NCBI GenBank assembly: GCA_030635995.1
Contig: DAOVXU010000013.1
Location: 1 to 18,564, forward strand
Length of the DNA stretch: 18,564 bases
Direction: 5' to 3'
DNA from: Arcobacter sp.
GTDB lineage: Bacteria; Campylobacterota; Campylobacteria; Campylobacterales; Arcobacteraceae
Part shown: positions 15,369-18,564 of the stretch, one piece after another
Numbering within the stretch: position 1 is the first letter of the stretch
Layout of the letters: the number at the start of each line of letters is the position of its first letter
Made by a program: the position numbers and the translations under genes
The notes under the pieces: model-generated
Database searches by the model: none
What the model saw: the letters and a program-made list of their open reading frames with translations, nothing else
Told to the model about the DNA's origin: nothing

Positions 15369-16952
15369 TTATCTTTTAGCATTAGGGTTATTTTGATTTA
15401 TTTGAAGTTTAAAATTAACTTCTAAATTATCTTTTACTTTTGCAAATTCAATTGGATAACTAAGATGAATTGAATAGTTTAAGGTATCTAATCTATCTAT
15501 AGTAGTAAAAAATTCTTGAGGATCTTTTACTATAGTGGTGATACTATATCTACTAATAGTATATTTAGCGGTAGATATAGAAAGATTCTTGATTTTTGAA
15601 TTTGCATTAAAAATTGACTTTAAAAGTAAATTAATCTCTTTTTTTTCTAAATATTTATTTTGACTTGATTTAGGATATATTTTTGTAAGTTTAGTTGATA
15701 ATTTTTCTTTAGGCATTGTATTTGAAATAATTGCTGTATATGTAAAATTATTTTTACTAGTTAGTACATTTTCACTTTTTTTATATATTTTTAAAAGTTT
15801 AGGTTTTAAAGTACTTTCATAAGAGTTAGGATTTTTAAAATTATAAATAAGTGTAGATTCATTTTGTTCTATTTGAATCTCTTTTAATAAAGAATCATCA
15901 GAGATAGTTTCAAATATATCTAAAAGAGAATTTACTATATATTCATTTATATTTATATGATTTGGTAGTTGTATCTCTTTTATTTTTTTAACTATTTTTT
16001 TCTTCTCTTTAATGATTTCTTTTTGTTTAATCTCCTCTTTTGGTGATTGCATAATATAAAATAGAGCGCCTGCAAGAAATGTTGTAATTAATGCAATTAA
16101 TATCCATGAAATTAATGATAAAGTTGATTTTTTTGGACGAGGGTGAATAAAACTTTGTTTTTTTATAGATGATCTCTTTACCATATCATATAATAATTCA
16201 TTTAATGATATTGGATTGTATATTGTTTCTATCATTAAATTATCTTTTAAAAGATTTAACTGTTCATCATTTAACTGTTTGATATTGTAGTATATATTTA
16301 TACTTTGGATAAAATCTGCATCTGGATTTTCTTTGTAAAATTGATTTGTAATATTGGATATATTTTCATTTAATTCTAAATTGTATATCTCATCATAAAG
16401 TTTTTGTTCTACAATTTCATCTGTATAAAAATCTGAATTTTGTATATCTTCAAATGATGTAAGTTGTTTAATACAGCTTGTGATATATTGTTTATTTTCA
16501 TCTAAGAGTATTGAGTATATATTATTATTTAAAATCAATAAATTAAGTGAATTTGGGTGTAGATTTGTATTTAAAATATTTTGTAAAATTGTAAAAGGGG
16601 ATACTAAATAGTCAATATTCCCATTATTATAAAATTGTTTAGTTTTTTCTATATTTGACGATGGAAGGGTTATCGAATGGGTTTTATTAAAATCTATATT
16701 TTGTGTATTATTATCATTTGAAATAATTGTTTGATTTTTATCTTCACAAATAGCACAAATATATGTTTTAGGAATATTATTTTCTAAAGTTTGTAGTTTG
16801 TAGTTTGTATCTATAGATAACTTATTTTCTTCAAGTAAAAAGATAGAATGTTCATTTTTAATTATTTGGTTTTCTTTTATAATCTGATAATCAATCTTAA
16901 TATTTTGTTGTGATTTTATTACATTTATATATTGAATATTGTTATTAAGCAT
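15369..16952 (-). CDS. Uncharacterised single-pass inner-membrane protein with large cytoplasmic and periplasmic halves
   Basis: I do not recognise a family with confidence. The 527-residue protein has about 270 residues rich in Asn/Ile, then one membrane helix (about 280-300, WILIALITTFLAGALFYIM). A charged Lys/Glu segment (about 306-328, possible coiled coil) and about 200 periplasmic residues follow. This layout resembles GspL or a PilM-PilN fusion of type II secretion / type IV pilus / competence machines, but no actin-like motif is clear. The start is ATG at 16952, with AGGAG (16958-16962) 5 bases upstream; the TTG at 16955 is too close to that site. It overlaps the acyltransferase gene by 8 bases and is last in the miaB cluster. 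Confidence 0.75.
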   Translation of the reverse strand: MLNNNIQYINVIKSQQNIKIDYQIIKENQIIKNEHSIFLLEENKLSIDTNYKLQTLENNIPKTYICAICEDKNQTIISNDNNTQNIDFNKTHSITLPSSNIEKTKQFYNNGNIDYLVSPFTILQNILNTNLHPNSLNLLILNNNIYSILLDENKQYITSCIKQLTSFEDIQNSDFYTDEIVEQKLYDEIYNLELNENISNITNQFYKENPDADFIQSINIYYNIKQLNDEQLNLLKDNLMIETIYNPISLNELLYDMVKRSSIKKQSFIHPRPKKSTLSLISWILIALITTFLAGALFYIMQSPKEEIKQKEIIKEKKKIVKKIKEIQLPNHININEYIVNSLLDIFETISDDSLLKEIQIEQNESTLIYNFKNPNSYESTLKPKLLKIYKKSENVLTSKNNFTYTAIISNTMPKEKLSTKLTKIYPKSSQNKYLEKKEINLLLKSIFNANSKIKNLSISTAKYTISRYSITTIVKDPQEFFTTIDRLDTLNYSIHLSYPIEFAKVKDNLEVNFKLQINQNNPNAKR

Positions 16953-17568
16953 CAAATCTCCTCATATTTTCTTTTATCTTTATTTTTGATTCTTCCATAG
17001 ATAAGCCATTTATACTAAATGGCTCACTTATATAAAAATCTATTTGACCAAATGGTTTTGGTACTACAAATTTATCCCAAGAATTAAATCTCCAATAAGA
17101 AGATGGATTGGAACTAAAACTTACTATTTTTGCACCAGTTTTTTGTGCTATTAAAACTATCCCATCTGCTATCTCATATATTGGACCCCTCGGACCATCA
17201 GGTGTAATTGCTACATCTATCCCTTTTTTGATAGATTTAATTGCACCTAATAATGCTTTTGCTCCACCTCTTGTAGATGAACCACTTAATGCGCCCACTC
17301 CAAGATATTCAACCACTTTTCTTATTGTTTCACCATCTGCATGCTCACTTACAATAACTTTTGTAATACCATCTTTTTTAAAATTTCTATAATTTAATGG
17401 CTGCATAAGTAGATCACCATGCCACATAGCTAATATAAAAGTTTCATCATTCATTGGTTTTGGATAGTGAAATACTTTTTTATTTGTAAGATATATAAAT
17501 CTTACCATAAGTTGTAAGATAAATGGTAAAATATTTACTTGAATATATCTTAAAATCTTTTTTTTCAC
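16945..17568 (-). CDS. DUF374 / LPLAT-family lysophospholipid acyltransferase
   Basis: A 207-residue membrane-associated acyltransferase-like protein. The N-terminus is hydrophobic and basic. Motifs are AMWHGDLLM (catalytic-type His), SGSSTRGGAKALL and ITPDGPRGP, which are diagnostic of DUF374. The family is related to PlsC/LpxL-type enzymes, but the natural substrate is not established. The start is GTG at 17568, which shares one base with the miaB stop (TAGTG). No good ribosome-binding site is present, so re-initiation after miaB is likely. Confidence 0.87.
   Translation of the reverse strand: MKKKILRYIQVNILPFILQLMVRFIYLTNKKVFHYPKPMNDETFILAMWHGDLLMQPLNYRNFKKDGITKVIVSEHADGETIRKVVEYLGVGALSGSSTRGGAKALLGAIKSIKKGIDVAITPDGPRGPIYEIADGIVLIAQKTGAKIVSFSSNPSSYWRFNSWDKFVVPKPFGQIDFYISEPFSINGLSMEESKIKIKENMRRFDA
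16958..16962 (-). promoter_or_regulatory. Ribosome-binding site deciding the start of the unknown membrane protein
   Basis: AGGAG lies 5 bases before ATG 16952 but only 2 bases before the TTG at 16955, so the ATG is chosen. The site lies inside the 3' end of the acyltransferase gene. Confidence 0.7.
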
Positions 17569-18564
17569 TATGCTACAACACCTTTTAGAGATGTTCTACT
17601 TGCACTAGTAATTTTTATATCAAGAATTTGTCCAAGTAACTCTTCACTACCCTCAACAAATACTTGAATAGAATTATCACTAAATCCCATAATTTCACCA
17701 TTTGGTTTTAAATCTTCAAAAAATACATTTAAAGTTTTTCCAATATTTGCGGCCATCAATTCTACTTGATGTTCTTTATGTAGTTCAATAAGTTCACTTA
17801 ATCTTTTACTACCTATTTCACTAGGAACTTGTTCCATAAGTTGGGCTGTTGTATTTGGTCTTGGTGAATATTTAAAGTTAAAAATTTGATCAAATTTTAC
17901 TTTTTGAACTACATCAATTGTATGGGCAAAATCTTCATCAGTTTCACCTGGAAATGCTACAATAATATCAGTTGATATTCTAACATTTGGAACTTTGGCT
18001 TTTATTTTTTCACAACGATTTAAAAACCAATCTTTTGTGTACCCTCTTTTCATAGATTTTAAAATTTCAGTTGATCCACTTTGTAAAGGTATATGGATAG
18101 CTTTAGATATCTTAGGATTTGATGCAAACTCTTCTATAAATTCATCATCCATATGAAGAGGATGGGGAGATGTAAATCTAATTCTTTCAACACCTTCTAT
18201 TTTACTAATCTCTTGAAGTAATTTTGTAAAAGTATATTTCCCTTCACTTAAACTAAATCTTTTTCCATAATTATTTACATTCTGACCAAGTAGAATAATC
18301 TCTTTAGCACCTAGTGCAACAGATTTCTTTACCTCATTCAAAATAATATCAACAGGTATTGAAAGTTCATCACCACGAGTTGCAGGAACTATACAAAAAG
18401 AACATTGTTTATCACATCCCAAAGAGATATTTATACTTGCTTTATATAATGATTTTCTAAATTCACTAAATTGATAATTTGTATCATCATGATTTATATC
18501 TATCTCTATAGTACCTTTTGTCTTAATCGCTTGTGATATTTTAGATACATTTCTTGCACCCACC
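17568..18564 (-). CDS. miaB: tRNA-2-methylthio-N6-dimethylallyladenosine synthase MiaB (5' end outside the window)
   Basis: Radical-SAM methylthiotransferase that modifies A37 of tRNAs reading UNN codons. The radical-SAM cluster motif is GCDKQCSFCIVPATRGDE (CX3CX2C), followed by EIILLGQNVNNYG, IRFTSPHPLHM, HIPLQSGS and STDIIVAFPGETDEDF. A TRAM RNA-binding domain ends the protein (about the last 65 residues). The N-terminal part of the UPF0004 domain lies beyond the window. The GTG at 18561-18563 is an internal valine, not the start, because the frame stays open to the edge. The gene heads a run with the acyltransferase and the unknown membrane protein. Confidence 0.95.
   Translation of the reverse strand, partial: VGARNVSKISQAIKTKGTIEIDINHDDTNYQFSEFRKSLYKASINISLGCDKQCSFCIVPATRGDELSIPVDIILNEVKKSVALGAKEIILLGQNVNNYGKRFSLSEGKYTFTKLLQEISKIEGVERIRFTSPHPLHMDDEFIEEFASNPKISKAIHIPLQSGSTEILKSMKRGYTKDWFLNRCEKIKAKVPNVRISTDIIVAFPGETDEDFAHTIDVVQKVKFDQIFNFKYSPRPNTTAQLMEQVPSEIGSKRLSELIELHKEHQVELMAANIGKTLNVFFEDLKPNGEIMGFSDNSIQVFVEGSEELLGQILDIKITSASRTSLKGVVA

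Noticed and set aside
17108..17392. 94-residue open frame on the + strand inside the DUF374 gene
   Set aside because: It is a shadow of the conserved acyltransferase motifs on the minus strand.
18561..18563. GTG as the miaB start codon
   Set aside because: The frame is open to the window edge and the N-terminal part of the MiaB UPF0004 domain is missing, so the gene continues outside.

Overview
The window is AT-rich DNA from a member of the Campylobacterota (Epsilonproteobacteria), most likely an Arcobacter-group organism. This rests on base composition, on protein content (a Csd3-like M23 peptidase, a short ArgA-like acetyltransferase, Campylobacterota-type chemoreceptor signalling residues) and on a gene order mltD-rlpA-hisB-kdsC-lptC-lptA-engB that I recall as characteristic of this phylum. 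No database was searched. There are 19 protein genes, no tRNA or rRNA, no CRISPR array and no recognisable transposase or phage gene. The window is mostly core genome.

Region 1 (43-5610, + strand) is one tightly packed cluster for the cell envelope. It encodes a lytic transglycosylase (MltD), a septal-type RlpA lipoprotein, imidazoleglycerol-phosphate dehydratase (HisB), KDO-8-P phosphatase (KdsC), the LPS bridge proteins LptC and LptA, the ribosome-assembly GTPase EngB, and an ArgA-like acetyltransferase. Neighbours overlap or lie within about 26 bases, with one exception. The 250 bases between hisB and kdsC are filled by a nested palindrome with a 32-position closing stem, a 35-bp hairpin and a 28-position hairpin. 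Its right arm contains the kdsC ribosome-binding site and its left arm starts inside the hisB stop codon. This is the most unusual element in the window.

Region 2 (5611-5918) has no intact gene. It holds a short open fragment on the minus strand, possibly a gene remnant, and a promoter for the next gene.

Region 3 (5919-12610, + strand) carries a Csd3/Pgp3-like M23 endopeptidase, the Mg2+ channel MgtE, a small SAM methyltransferase and a SurA-like periplasmic chaperone. A second promoter then precedes gatB and hom. A symmetric hairpin between the convergent hom and response-regulator genes may terminate transcription from both sides.

Region 4 (12666-18564, - strand) reads right to left. First come miaB (cut by the window edge), a DUF374 acyltransferase and a 527-residue membrane protein of unknown function, joined by short overlaps. 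A separate promoter then drives a membrane chemoreceptor with a C-terminal zinc-binding CZB domain and a CheY-like single-domain response regulator, which look like a two-gene signalling unit.

Three start codons were moved from the longest open frame on the basis of ribosome-binding sites or a promoter: the M23 peptidase (5919), mgtE (7129) and the unknown membrane protein (16952).
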